Source: Erysipelotrichaceae bacterium (GTDB taxonomy: Bacteria > Bacillota_I > Bacilli_A > Erysipelotrichales > Erysipelotrichaceae). From it: a stretch of 57,566 nucleotides of DNA. A program made the position numbers and the translations under genes. Below the pieces are notes generated by a model, which worked only from the letters and a program-made list of their open reading frames with translations, did no database searches and was not told where the DNA came from. Positions 15,853 to 24,825 of this stretch are shown piece by piece. The DNA lies in NCBI GenBank assembly GCA_017432545.1, contig JAFRJA010000158.1:1-57566 (forward strand), written 5' to 3'. Each line of letters starts with the position of its first letter. Position 1 is the stretch's first letter.

Positions 15853-17198
15853 GAATGATTCTCCAGATATTCTTTGACAGCCTTTAAAACGTTCTTTGAA
15901 CGGCTCAAAGCTTCAACATCATACAGAATATAAATCTTATCGATACCGGCTGTCTCAAGATGGGAAATGATCTCTTCATCATCTTCAAAGTGGACCATTT
16001 TATCTTTATCGATACCGGCTGTCAGCAATCGCACATTGTGGTCAAAATGGCGGCGTCCTGAGACGATGATCTTTGCGATCTTGTCATCCTTCAGATACTC
16101 AAAATCAGTATCCCAGATCCAGCAGATCGTTTCCAAAGTCGTTTCATCAGGCATCTCATCTTCCATCAGGATAACTTCCTTGATCCCATCTTCCGAAACT
16201 AAAGACTGTAAGACCGAACCGGCCGCTGAAGCATTCTGACCTTTCATAGCCCTTCTGATCACTTCGATGCCGTTTATGTTCAGCTGTTCCTCACGGATAT
16301 CCGGAAGGTGAATATCTTTAAGCAGTTCTCTTATGGTTTCATGTTCATAACCCATCTCACGGAAATAGGCAATGATAGCTGTTTCGTTGTAGATGTTGTA
16401 GATCGTATCAGAAATAAGCGGATAGACATATGATCCCTCTTTTTCTTTTACCTTAATAGAGTCAGAAGTAACATCCGTACAAAGGTAATCTTTATCAGGC
16501 GATTTCAAACCGCACTCAAGACATTCAAAAGAACCGATATGACGGTAATTGCGGTATTTATAGACTGGCTGATGGCCACACTTGGGACAGATCGAAAAAT
16601 CATCGGAGATCGACTTACGTAGTTTTAAGCCCAGATCATCGACTCCGTAAAATATTCTCTTATGAGTTTCGGAAATAAAACAGCTCAAAGGATCATCACC
16701 GTTTAAAAACAAAACGGTATCAGCTAACTGTTTCAGAGCTTTCTGCAATGATCTGTATGGAATTTCCGGATTGGCGTTTTTATACATCGAATCTCTGCCC
16801 AGATTGGAGATGATAAGATGTGTCGGTTCAAGTTGCGGAAAAGTCTCATCAGCATGAAGTTCATCAGCTTCCATGACGATGATATCGACTTTCGGTCTGT
16901 TGAAGATATTGTTACTCTTAAGCATTACCAGGGATTGTCCGGCAAAGGTGTTCATCCCCTGAGAGTTACAGGCGGTCTTTTTGCCGAGCTTTAGATACAT
17001 GTCATTGATCATATTGGTGATCGAAGACTTGCCATTGGTCCCGGTTACAAGCAGCACCTGTTCGGGTTTGGCAGCATGAGCCATGAAATCGATATCGAAC
17101 TTTCTGGCTAACAGACCAGGCCGATCATCCTTCTTTCCCAATAGAGCGGAAGCCAGTTTTCCTGACCACAATCCCAGATAAAACTTAAACAAATTCAT
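15849..17198 (-). CDS. murT: MurT-like Mur ligase family protein
   Basis: A 449-residue Mur ligase-like enzyme with the MurT C-terminal domain. Walker A is VTGTNGKSSITNM near residue 52. A zinc ribbon is built from CPKCG and CLECG near 205-235, as in MurT, and the C-terminal domain carries WIWDTDFEYL near 370. MurT uses ATP to activate the alpha-carboxyl of D-Glu in lipid II. The GatD-like gene follows with ATGA overlap, the normal murT-gatD order. It heads a minus-strand run of seven or eight genes and has a probable leaderless promoter. Because its partner lacks glutaminase residues, the amine used may not be ammonia from glutamine. Confidence 0.88.
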   Translation of the reverse strand: MNLFKFYLGLWSGKLASALLGKKDDRPGLLARKFDIDFMAHAAKPEQVLLVTGTNGKSSITNMINDMYLKLGKKTACNSQGMNTFAGQSLVMLKSNNIFNRPKVDIIVMEADELHADETFPQLEPTHLIISNLGRDSMYKNANPEIPYRSLQKALKQLADTVLFLNGDDPLSCFISETHKRIFYGVDDLGLKLRKSISDDFSICPKCGHQPVYKYRNYRHIGSFECLECGLKSPDKDYLCTDVTSDSIKVKEKEGSYVYPLISDTIYNIYNETAIIAYFREMGYEHETIRELLKDIHLPDIREEQLNINGIEVIRRAMKGQNASAAGSVLQSLVSEDGIKEVILMEDEMPDETTLETICWIWDTDFEYLKDDKIAKIIVSGRRHFDHNVRLLTAGIDKDKMVHFEDDEEIISHLETAGIDKIYILYDVEALSRSKNVLKAVKEYLENHS

Positions 17199-17214
17199 AT
17201 TTAAAATTATAACA
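17199..17214 (-). promoter_or_regulatory. Extended -10 promoter directly before murT
   Basis: On the minus strand TGT-TATAAT (hexamer 17211-17206) is followed by only seven bases before the murT ATG at 17198. No Shine-Dalgarno is present, so the transcript would begin at or next to the start codon. Confidence 0.55.
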
Positions 17215-17280
17215 TTTCCATAATATATTAATCTAATCGCTAAAAGCTCAGAAAGTCTCTTCCTTTAAGGCCATTTGGTT

Positions 17281-17286
17281 TATAAT
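17281..17286 (+). promoter_or_regulatory. -10 element of the Fic-like gene
   Basis: TATAAT lies 17 nt before the ATG at 17304, with AGGAAAA as ribosome binding site between them. The -35 region is weak. It is divergent from the murT promoter. Confidence 0.45.
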
Positions 17287-17303
17287 TAATTCAGGAAAAC
17301 AAT

Positions 17304-17867
17304 ATGATCAATAAATATACTTTAAGCAGAAACCAGAATGTCAATTACGTAAAAGTGAATCTGGAAGAACTGATCAGGAACAACCTGGCTCTTTCACGTT
17401 ACGAAGAAGATGATCCGGAAAGACAGGTCGCCTATCGCAATTTTGCAGAGGCCTATGATTTCATTCTGAACAATCCGGAAGTCGAAAACGATTATAAGTG
17501 TCTGCTTAAACTGCATGGCATCCTTATGAGAGATCTTGATAACGGGATCAAGGCCGAACTGTCTCAGAAACAGATCGATGAACTCAACAAGATGATCAAT
17601 CAGCCGACGAAGGCAAATCTTGAAGTGGCGATCGATGTCATGCTGTATATACTTGATAAAAGACTTTTTGTGGATGGCGATGTCAGAGCTGCTCTGATGT
17701 TTGCGAACAAGTTTATGGTCGATAACGGATGCGGTATCATCACGGTTCCTGAAAGCAAGAAAAAACTGTTCAGGGAAAAGCTTCAGGAATATAAGGATTT
17801 CAACGACAACAATCTTAAAGACTGGATCTATATGTATTGTGTCAAAGGACCTAAACTTGATTATTAG
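17304..17867 (+). CDS. Fic-fold protein with degenerate active-site motif
   Basis: A 187-residue protein that looks like a Fic/Doc domain: an early helix LLKLHGILMRDLDNG near 67-80, and the core helix RLFVDGDVRAALMFANKFMV near 120-139, followed by GCGIITVPESKKKLF. Active Fic AMP-transferases carry HPFx(D/E)GNGR or HPFxDGNKR. Here the His is Arg120 and the Asn is Asp126, while Phe122, Asp124-Gly125 and Arg128 remain. AMP transfer is therefore unlikely; a binding or regulatory role is possible. It is a single gene with its own promoter and terminator, divergent from murT. Confidence 0.7.
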   Translation: MINKYTLSRNQNVNYVKVNLEELIRNNLALSRYEEDDPERQVAYRNFAEAYDFILNNPEVENDYKCLLKLHGILMRDLDNGIKAELSQKQIDELNKMINQPTKANLEVAIDVMLYILDKRLFVDGDVRAALMFANKFMVDNGCGIITVPESKKKLFREKLQEYKDFNDNNLKDWIYMYCVKGPKLDY

Positions 17868-17894
17868 TGATGCCTAAGCGCATCACTTTTTTTA
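17866..17894 (+). terminator. Terminator of the Fic-like gene
   Basis: Stem AGTGATGC (17866-17873), loop CTAAGC, return GCATCACT (17880-17887), then a T tract. The stop codon sits in the stem. Confidence 0.85.
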
Positions 17895-17922
17895 TATTCT
17901 TAAAAAGACTATAATGGAGTCT

Positions 17923-18447
17923 ATGAAAGTACGTAAGTTAACAACAATAGCACTGTTATCAGCAGTATATGTAGTTTTAAGCATATTGACCCCGATTAAG
18001 ATCCAGAATTTCAAATTTACCTTTGAAGCTTTTCCTGTTTTAGTAGCCGGATTACTTTTCGGACCGCTTGACGGCTGTCTGGTCGGAGCCCTTGGTTCCT
18101 TTATCTATCAGCTGTTTTTCTCTGGTTATGGCATTACCCCTACTACTCCTTTGTGGGTTTTACCACACGCCTTCAGCGGCTTACTGGTAGGTTATTGCGC
18201 TTTAAAAAACAATTTTGATCTTGATTTCAGGAAGATCGTTTTCATTTCGATCGTTTCCGCCTTCTGTGTTACGGCTCTGAATATCCTGGCTTTATATGTA
18301 GATTCAAAACTCTATGGCTATTACTCACCGACACTGGTCTTCGGTAATATAATCTTTAAAGTAATCGTCGGCATCATCCTGGCCTTCCTGTATGCGAGTA
18401 TCCTGCCGAAATTACTGTCTTATCTGAAAAAACAGATCAATCAATAA
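17923..18447 (+). CDS. folT: ECF transporter S component, probably for folate
   Basis: A substrate-binding membrane subunit of an energy-coupling-factor transporter, about 174 residues with five or six helices. The start [20 protein letters not shown] is characteristic of ECF S proteins. Directly downstream lie fhs, fchA and folD, so a folate substrate (FolT) is the best reading; this rests on context plus general resemblance. An in-frame ATG at 17914 is possible, but it overlaps a TATAAT (17910-17915), and GGAG sits three bases before the ATG at 17923. The ATPase and T subunits are not in the window. Confidence 0.75.
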   Translation: MKVRKLTTIALLSAVYVVLSILTPIKIQNFKFTFEAFPVLVAGLLFGPLDGCLVGALGSFIYQLFFSGYGITPTTPLWVLPHAFSGLLVGYCALKNNFDLDFRKIVFISIVSAFCVTALNILALYVDSKLYGYYSPTLVFGNIIFKVIVGIILAFLYASILPKLLSYLKKQINQ

Positions 18448-18466
18448 TAACAGGAGGATTTTTCAC

Positions 18467-20137
18467 ATGTTGACTGATATCGAGATCGCTCAGCAGAGCA
18501 AGAAAGAAAAGATCACAGCTATCGCTGCCAAACTGTCCATTCCGGAAGATGATCTGGAATTATATGGCAACTACAAGGCCAAGATCGATAACGGATTGTT
18601 AAGAAAACTTGCTGACAAGCCTGATGGCAAGCTTGTTCTTGTTACAGCCATCAACCCTACGCCAGCCGGTGAAGGAAAGACGACCACGACGATCGGTCTG
18701 GCAGATGGCCTCAATAAGTTACATAAAAACGCTGTCGTAGCCTTAAGAGAACCTTCTTTAGGCCCTGTTTTCGGTGTCAAAGGCGGAGCGGCCGGTGGCG
18801 GCTATTCCCAAGTCGTGCCGATGGAAGACATCAACCTTCACTTTACCGGTGATTTCCATGCGATCGGTGCTGCCAACAACCTTTTAGCCGCAATGATCGA
18901 TAATCATATCCAACAGGGAAATTCCCTTAATATCGATCCAAAGAGGATCACCTGGAGACGTGCTGTCGATATGAACGACCGTCAGTTAAGAAATATCGTT
19001 GACGGTTTAGGTAACCGAACAGATGGTACACCTCGACAGGATGGTTTTGATATTACCGTCGCTTCAGAAGTCATGGCAATCTTGTGTCTTGCTTCGGATA
19101 TCAACGACCTCAAGAAACGCCTTGGCGATATCGTTATCGGTTATACCTATGAAAATAAACCGGTTACAGCCCGTGAATTAAAAGCACAGGGTGCGATGGC
19201 TGTGCTTCTTAAAGATGCGATCAAGCCAAATCTTGTTCAGACTCTGGAAGGTACACCTGCTCTTGTCCATGGCGGACCGTTCGCCAATATCGCTCATGGC
19301 TGCAACTCCCTTATCGCGACCAGAATGGCCATGAAGCTTGGCGACTACGCGATCACGGAAGCCGGATTCGGTGCTGATCTCGGTGCTGAAAAGTTCTTAG
19401 ATATCAAATGCCGTATCGGTAATCTCAAACCTGATGCAGTTGTGGTCGTTGCGACGATCAGAGCCTTGAAACATCACGGTGGTGCTAAAAAAGAAGATCT
19501 CAATAAAGAAGATCTCGAGTGCCTGGCTAAGGGTATGCCTAACCTTTTAAGACATGTGGAAAATATCACCAAGGTCTATAAACTGCCTTGTGTGGTCGCT
19601 ATAAACGCCTTCCCTACCGATACTGCTAAAGAATTACAGTATGTAGAAGATGAATGTAAGAAACTAGGAGCCAATGTCGCATTATCTGAAGTATGGGCCA
19701 AAGGCGGTGAAGGTGGTATCAGACTGGCCGAAGAAGTCATAAGACTTTGTGAAACTGAAAATGATTTCAGCTATTCATATACCGACGACATGTCGATCTA
19801 TGACAAGCTTTGTGCAGTCGCTACAAAAGTCTATCACGCCGATGGCGTCGATCTGATCGGTAACGCACCAAAACAGCTGAAACAGTTAGAAGAACTCGGT
19901 TATTCAAGACTTCCTGTCTGCATGGCCAAGACCCAATATTCCTTCTCGGATGATCAGACAAAACTTGGTGCTCCGGATAATTTCCGGATCAGCGTAAGAA
20001 ACTTAAAAGTATCAGCCGGTGCCGGCTTTATCGTAGCCTTGACCGGCGAGATCATGACCATGCCTGGTTTACCAAAAGTTCCGGCCGCTGAAAAGATCGA
20101 TATCGACGAAAACGGCATCATCACAGGACTGTTCTAA
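18467..20137 (+). CDS. fhs: Formate--tetrahydrofolate ligase
   Basis: Makes 10-formyl-THF from formate, THF and ATP, or runs in reverse to make ATP. The 556 residues match the family. Motifs: the N-terminal loop [22 protein letters not shown] near 60-80 (ATP binding) followed by [40 protein letters not shown], and the C-terminal [17 protein letters not shown] strong AGGAGG precedes the ATG. It is second in the folT-fhs-fchA-folD operon, which links formate, formimino- and methylene-THF pools. Confidence 0.98.
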   Translation: MLTDIEIAQQSKKEKITAIAAKLSIPEDDLELYGNYKAKIDNGLLRKLADKPDGKLVLVTAINPTPAGEGKTTTTIGLADGLNKLHKNAVVALREPSLGPVFGVKGGAAGGGYSQVVPMEDINLHFTGDFHAIGAANNLLAAMIDNHIQQGNSLNIDPKRITWRRAVDMNDRQLRNIVDGLGNRTDGTPRQDGFDITVASEVMAILCLASDINDLKKRLGDIVIGYTYENKPVTARELKAQGAMAVLLKDAIKPNLVQTLEGTPALVHGGPFANIAHGCNSLIATRMAMKLGDYAITEAGFGADLGAEKFLDIKCRIGNLKPDAVVVVATIRALKHHGGAKKEDLNKEDLECLAKGMPNLLRHVENITKVYKLPCVVAINAFPTDTAKELQYVEDECKKLGANVALSEVWAKGGEGGIRLAEEVIRLCETENDFSYSYTDDMSIYDKLCAVATKVYHADGVDLIGNAPKQLKQLEELGYSRLPVCMAKTQYSFSDDQTKLGAPDNFRISVRNLKVSAGAGFIVALTGEIMTMPGLPKVPAAEKIDIDENGIITGLF

Positions 20138-20138
20138 G

Positions 20139-20753
20139 ATGGAAGACAAGAGTTTAAAACAGTTCTCTGATCTGACAGCTTCCAAAGATCCTACTCCGGG
20201 TGGCGGTGGTGTCACGGCTTATGTCGGCTCGCTTGCCGCTTGCTTGTCCGAGATGGTCTGCAATCTCACTTTCGGCAAAAAGAATTATATGAAATACAGT
20301 TTTGAGATCAATGAGATCCGTAAGGAACTTGGGATCATCAGAAACAATCTGCTGGACTGTATAAAAAAAGATGAAGAAGCCTTTTTACCTCTTTCCGAAT
20401 TATACAGATCAGACAAAAACGCACCTGATTATCAGGAAAAGATGGAAGAAGCTTTAAGAAATGCGGCTAATTCTCCTTTACTGATCTTTAGATACTGCTT
20501 GAGGATCATCGAGATCGATGAAAGACTGGCCGTGATCGGCTCCAAGATCTCCGTCTCTGATGCGGGTACCAGTGTGATGCTGGTACATGGCTGTCTGTAT
20601 GCTGCCTACATCAACATCTTAGTCAATACCAGACTGATGAAAGACAGGGAATATGCCGAAAACCTGAATAAGGAAACGATGAAACAGCTTGATGAATATT
20701 CGATCAAGGCGCTGGATATATATGATGATATCTGTGAAAGGCTCACAAACTGA
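20139..20753 (+). CDS. fchA: Formimidoyl-tetrahydrofolate cyclodeaminase family protein
   Basis: A 204-residue all-helical protein of the cyclodeaminase family, which converts 5-formimino-THF to 5,10-methenyl-THF and ammonia. The signature region is FSDLTASKDPTPGGGGVTAYVGSLAACL (residues 8-35), followed by VCNLTFGKKNY. It lies one base after fhs and overlaps folD by one base. Together these three enzymes would feed formimino groups from purine or histidine breakdown into the formyl/methylene-THF pool. The symbol follows use in clostridial purine degraders. Confidence 0.9.
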   Translation: MEDKSLKQFSDLTASKDPTPGGGGVTAYVGSLAACLSEMVCNLTFGKKNYMKYSFEINEIRKELGIIRNNLLDCIKKDEEAFLPLSELYRSDKNAPDYQEKMEEALRNAANSPLLIFRYCLRIIEIDERLAVIGSKISVSDAGTSVMLVHGCLYAAYINILVNTRLMKDREYAENLNKETMKQLDEYSIKALDIYDDICERLTN

Positions 20754-21607
20754 TGGCACAGCTTTTAAAAGGAAAAGAAGTAGCGGAAGCACTTCAGGAA
20801 AAAGATCATAAACTTATTGATAAATTAAAAGAAAGAGGAATAACTCCAACGCTTATCGTTTTTAAAGTCGGAAACAAGGATTCCGATCTTTCCTATCTCA
20901 AAGGCATCAATAAGAAAAGTGAAGCGTTAGGGATTAATGTAATTCTTAAGAAATATGCTGAGGATGTCGATCCTGAGATATTATATGAAGATCTTGATGA
21001 AGCCAATGAGGATGTTGATATCCATGGCATCCTGATCTTCAGACCATTACCAAAACAGTTCAATGATGATGAACTTAGAAACAGGATCGCTGTTGATAAA
21101 GATGTCGATGGCTGCTCAGACCTTTCCTTAGGTTCGATCTTCATCAACAAGAATCAGGGTTACTTCCCCTGCACGGCACAGGCGGTTGTTGAAATACTTG
21201 ATCATTACGGTATCGATATCAGCGGCAGAAACATAACTGTTATCGGAAGATCACTTGTTATAGGCAAACCACTATCGATGATCCTGTTGAACAGGAATGC
21301 GACAGTTACGACCTGTCACAGCCGCAGCAAGGATATCCCAAAGATATCTTCCAAAGCTGATATCCTGGTCTGTGCCAGCGGACAGATGGAATCAATAAGC
21401 AGAGATTATGTGAATGAGGACATGACGATCATTGATGTCGGGATCTCCTGGAACGAAGCAAAACAGAAACTTTGCGGTGATGTCTTGTTTGAAGATGTGG
21501 AACCAAATGTTAAAGCGATCACGCCGGTCCCGGGCGGAGTTGGTGCCGTTACAACGGCCGTCCTGTTGGATCATGTCGTGGAATCGGCTTATCGAAAAAG
21601 CAAATAA
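20753..21607 (+). CDS. folD: Bifunctional methylene-THF dehydrogenase / methenyl-THF cyclohydrolase
   Basis: Interconverts 5,10-methylene-, methenyl- and 10-formyl-THF with NADP. At 284 residues it is a normal FolD. Features: GNKDSDLSYLKGINKKSEALGI (catalytic YxxxK near 49-53), DKDVDGCSDLSLG near 117, the Rossmann motif GRSLVIGKPLSMILLNRNATVTTCHS, and the end ITPVPGGVGAVTTAVLLDHV. Last gene of the folate operon, closed by a terminator at its stop codon. Confidence 0.97.
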   Translation: MAQLLKGKEVAEALQEKDHKLIDKLKERGITPTLIVFKVGNKDSDLSYLKGINKKSEALGINVILKKYAEDVDPEILYEDLDEANEDVDIHGILIFRPLPKQFNDDELRNRIAVDKDVDGCSDLSLGSIFINKNQGYFPCTAQAVVEILDHYGIDISGRNITVIGRSLVIGKPLSMILLNRNATVTTCHSRSKDIPKISSKADILVCASGQMESISRDYVNEDMTIIDVGISWNEAKQKLCGDVLFEDVEPNVKAITPVPGGVGAVTTAVLLDHVVESAYRKSK

Positions 21608-21626
21608 AGACCGCAAGGTCTTTTTC
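21606..21626 (+). terminator. Terminator of the folate operon
   Basis: Stem AAAGACC (21606-21612), GCAA tetraloop, GGTCTTT (21617-21623), then TTC. It abuts the stop of the convergent minus-strand membrane gene. Confidence 0.8.
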
Positions 21627-22132
21627 TAATGGATTGAGATATATCTTCTGCAGTTGATATACAGGCAACAAAGAATAATGATCAGTTCCGAAATACTGGT
21701 GACCATTCCAAAATAGATATACATGACTGCAACTATTCCTAACATCCCAAACAGGATGTTATGCAAGGTCTTGTCAGGATAGTTTTTGATATTGCTGAAG
21801 GTCAGAAGATAAAGACCTGCAAAAGAAACATAAGCCAGGATCAGATGGATATTACCTTGCAAATCATAGGGATAATGATGAGGAATGATAACTCCGATCA
21901 TCATCGTGATAAACATCAGTATCCCTTCTCTTTTTGAATTGATTCTATAAGTTTCATAACCCAATAAGGATCCCGAACATAAGCCAAGAAACAGCAAATA
22001 CAAATAACCCCTAGTATCAAAACTAAGGGTCGAATAGTTTTCTGAATGATAATCCAATCTGAATACCGGCAAAATGAATAATATGGCGGTAAGCAGATTA
22101 AATATCAGTATTGTCTTATTGCTTATCCTCAT
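21626..22132 (-). CDS. Small polytopic membrane protein, function unknown
   Basis: A 168-residue protein with five or six hydrophobic segments ([94 protein letters not shown]). The DUF998-like layout is only a guess. Its start overlaps the end of uridine phosphorylase by 17 nt, so the two are co-transcribed. It is convergent with the folate operon. Confidence 0.65.
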   Translation of the reverse strand: MRISNKTILIFNLLTAILFILPVFRLDYHSENYSTLSFDTRGYLYLLFLGLCSGSLLGYETYRINSKREGILMFITMMIGVIIPHHYPYDLQGNIHLILAYVSFAGLYLLTFSNIKNYPDKTLHNILFGMLGIVAVMYIYFGMVTSISELIIILCCLYINCRRYISIH

Positions 22133-22892
22133 CCATCAGTATCTTCATGGCTTCGATCGCTACTTTGATAGCTCCATCGGTATCATGGACCTGTGGATTG
22201 TCCAGGCCGGCTTTGGCTCTTTCCTGGTTGGCTACAACCAAGAAGCAGGCGCCGACTCTTACGCGCAGATAGGAACCGACGATAAACAAAGCAGCTGATT
22301 CCATTTCCGAAACCTTACAATCAAGAGCAAGCCAGGCTTTCCATTTGCGGATCAGCTCATCCCCATTTGGTAGAGTTTCAGGACGATGTTGGCCATAGAA
22401 CGAGTCCTTGGATTGAGAAACACCGACATGATACGGCTGATTCAGGCGCTTACAGGCTTCCACCAAGGCATTGATGACATCAAGATTTGCGACGGCCGGG
22501 AATTCGATCGGGGCATATTCTCTGGTCGTACCTTCCATTCTGATCGAAGCTGTTGAGACAGCTACATCACCAGACTTGACATCCAGCTGCATGCCTCCAC
22601 AGGTACCGATCCTGATGAAAGTATGAGCACCGCAAGCCGCCAGCTCTTCCAAAGCGATAGAGGCACTAGGACCGCCAATACCGGTCGAACAGACAGATAT
22701 CTTCGTACCGTTGAGATAGCCGGTATAAGTAACAAATTCTCTGTTGATTCCGGTCCTGACCGGGTTGTCAAAATACTGAGCGATCTTCTTGCATCTCCCC
22801 GGATCTCCAGGCAAAATGACATACTCTCCGATATCCTCTTTGCCGACACCGATATGGTACTGTTTAGCGCTTCCTTCCGTGTAATCTATCAT
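22116..22892 (-). CDS. udp: Uridine phosphorylase
   Basis: Splits uridine with phosphate to uracil and ribose-1-phosphate in pyrimidine salvage. The 258 residues fit the NP-I family. Phosphate loop [14 protein letters not shown] near 26-39, family signature [18 protein letters not shown] region near 66-83, [15 protein letters not shown] near 98-112 and [11 protein letters not shown] of the uridine-specific pocket. The Shine-Dalgarno AAGGAGC is well placed. Homologous purine phosphorylases differ in the base pocket, so uridine specificity is strong but not certain. Confidence 0.93.
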   Translation of the reverse strand: MIDYTEGSAKQYHIGVGKEDIGEYVILPGDPGRCKKIAQYFDNPVRTGINREFVTYTGYLNGTKISVCSTGIGGPSASIALEELAACGAHTFIRIGTCGGMQLDVKSGDVAVSTASIRMEGTTREYAPIEFPAVANLDVINALVEACKRLNQPYHVGVSQSKDSFYGQHRPETLPNGDELIRKWKAWLALDCKVSEMESAALFIVGSYLRVRVGACFLVVANQERAKAGLDNPQVHDTDGAIKVAIEAMKILMDEDKQ

Positions 22893-22923
22893 ATTATTTT
22901 GCTCCTTGATCTATGATTTAATT

Positions 22924-24132
22924 TTAGTTGAATTTGCAGTTTAGCACAACATCACTCATGAAATACAAAGACCCACAAATCAGGATATTATCATAATTAT
23001 TTATGGCTTCTTCGATCGCCTGCCTGTAGTCAGAAAAAGTTATAAAATCGCCGAATTCCTTCAAATCGATCACTTCTTTATTTTCAAAACACGTTATGTA
23101 TAATTCATCACAATGATTCTTCAAAACATTGATCATCTTTTTATATTCCTTGCGTTTCAAAGCCGAAAAGACGATACATTTTGAACCGGAAAACTGATCA
23201 AATGATTTGACCAGTGCTTCCACCCCATGGATATTATGAGCACCATCCAGAATCACACGCGGATTCTCTTTGACCATCTCAAAGCGGCAATGCCAGATTG
23301 AGTAATAAACCGCTTTTCTTGCTTGCTCATAATCAATCACAAAAGGATAATCGTGAGCGATGATCTCCAAGGCCTGGATGGCCAAAGAAGCGTTATGAAG
23401 CTGATAATCCGCATAAGTAGAAAGTTCATATTCTTTATCGTGATAGATGAAACTTCTATCCCCTGTACGAATAAAATCATCAAGTATAAAAAGTTCACTG
23501 TTATGCAGTTCACATTGCGTCTTTACGACCTCGACGCAACTTTCTTCAAGCTTACCGATCAGAACTTTAGAATCATCCTTGATGATGCCACACTTCTCGA
23601 AGCAGATCTCTTCAAGGGTATCTCCCAATAATTCCATATGATCATAGCCAATCGTCGTGATCACGGATAAAGCCGTATCTTTCAGGACATTTGTCGCATC
23701 AAAACGACCGCCGATTCCTGTTTCAATGATCGCAAAATCAACTTCTTCTTCATGGAAGTAATCACACATGATCATGAAATCCATCTGCATCATGGTCAAC
23801 TTTTTTTCTGCAAACAAATCAGAATAGCTGTTAAAGATCTCCAGAAATTTATCAGCCGGGATATTGTTCTTGTTTACTCTGATCCGATCCAGATGAGTCA
23901 CATAATGAGGTGAAGTAAAAGTACCGACTTTGTAGCCATGAGACATCAGAAGATCACAAAGATAAGACACAAAAGAGCCTTTTCCATTAGTGCCGGCAAC
24001 ATGGATCGTATAGAAACCATCCTGCTTATCGCCGTTGTTATGACAGATCTCTTTGAAATCTTCAAAAGGGAATTTCTTTTCTTTTTTAGTACATATCCAG
24101 TCTATTGCTTCATCGATATTCGTAAACATCAT
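22924..24132 (-). CDS. folC: Folylpolyglutamate / dihydrofolate synthase
   Basis: A Mur-ligase-like enzyme adding glutamate to folates (and in many species also making dihydrofolate). The 402 residues have IHVAGTNGKGSFVSYL near 43-58 (Walker A), TSPHYVTHLDRIRVN near 77-91, ETGIGGRFDATNVL near 136-149, and the C-terminal ILDGAHNIHGVEAL. It fits with the nearby folT-fhs-fchA-folD operon. A TATAAT lies five bases before the first of two adjacent ATG codons, with no Shine-Dalgarno. Divergent from ung. Confidence 0.94.
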   Translation of the reverse strand: MMFTNIDEAIDWICTKKEKKFPFEDFKEICHNNGDKQDGFYTIHVAGTNGKGSFVSYLCDLLMSHGYKVGTFTSPHYVTHLDRIRVNKNNIPADKFLEIFNSYSDLFAEKKLTMMQMDFMIMCDYFHEEEVDFAIIETGIGGRFDATNVLKDTALSVITTIGYDHMELLGDTLEEICFEKCGIIKDDSKVLIGKLEESCVEVVKTQCELHNSELFILDDFIRTGDRSFIYHDKEYELSTYADYQLHNASLAIQALEIIAHDYPFVIDYEQARKAVYYSIWHCRFEMVKENPRVILDGAHNIHGVEALVKSFDQFSGSKCIVFSALKRKEYKKMINVLKNHCDELYITCFENKEVIDLKEFGDFITFSDYRQAIEEAINNYDNILICGSLYFMSDVVLNCKFN

Positions 24133-24156
24133 TATTTATTATAGTACAATGATTTT
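24133..24156. promoter_or_regulatory. Face-to-face -10 elements of folC and ung
   Basis: In 24 bases between the two start codons, the minus strand has TATAAT (24143-24138) five bases before the folC ATG. The plus strand has TACAAT (24145-24150) six bases before the ung GTG. Neither gene has a Shine-Dalgarno, so both transcripts would be nearly leaderless. The divergent promoters back onto each other, each with its upstream part inside the other gene. Confidence 0.55.
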
Positions 24157-24825
24157 GTGAAGATTATCGGTAATGATTGGGATGATGTTTTAGGTGCAGA
24201 GTTTGATAAAGAGTACTATCAGAAACTCCGCCATTTTCTTGATGGGGAATATTCAAACAAGACTATCTACCCTCTTCCCCAATACATCTACACCGCTTTG
24301 AAACTGACAAGCTATTCAGATACAAAAGTTGTCATCCTTGGTCAGGATCCCTATCATGAACCTAATCAGGCCCACGGTCTGGCTTTTTCGGTGAATAAAG
24401 GAGTTCCTGTACCGCCGTCTTTACAAAATATCTATAAGGAGCTCCATGATGATCTGGGCTGTTCGATCCCCAATCACGGTTTTCTCATCTCCTGGGCCAG
24501 ACAGGGAGTATTACTCCTCAACACTGTATTGACTGTTCAGGCTCACAGAGCCAATTCCCATCGAGGCAAAGGATGGGAAGAACTGACGGATACGATCATA
24601 AAAAAAGTAAATGAAAAAGATGAACCGGTCGTCTTTATCCTGTGGGGTTCTAATGCCCGCAGTAAGAAACAGTTCATCACCAATAATAAACATCTGATCT
24701 TAGAGTCTGTTCACCCTTCACCGTTAAGCGCTTTTAACGGCTTTTTCGGTTCCAGGCCTTTCTCTAAAACCAATCAGTTTCTGATCGATAATAATCTTAA
24801 ACCGATCGACTGGCAGATCAGATGA
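24157..24825 (+). CDS. ung: Uracil-DNA glycosylase
   Basis: Removes uracil from DNA in base-excision repair. The 222 residues are typical of family 1 UDG. The catalytic motif [18 protein letters not shown] sits near 62-79 (Asp64 as general base), the uracil pocket near [16 protein letters not shown], and the DNA intercalation loop is [14 protein letters not shown] near 185-198. It starts at GTG 24157; the ATG eight bases upstream is out of frame and runs into a stop. It ends overlapping the convergent dus gene. Confidence 0.96.
   Translation: MKIIGNDWDDVLGAEFDKEYYQKLRHFLDGEYSNKTIYPLPQYIYTALKLTSYSDTKVVILGQDPYHEPNQAHGLAFSVNKGVPVPPSLQNIYKELHDDLGCSIPNHGFLISWARQGVLLLNTVLTVQAHRANSHRGKGWEELTDTIIKKVNEKDEPVVFILWGSNARSKKQFITNNKHLILESVHPSPLSAFNGFFGSRPFSKTNQFLIDNNLKPIDWQIR

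Noticed and set aside
17868..17922. Tetrahydrofolate riboswitch before folT
   Set aside because: Only about 50 nt separate the previous stop from folT, and they are taken up by a terminator and -10 element; there is no room for the aptamer.
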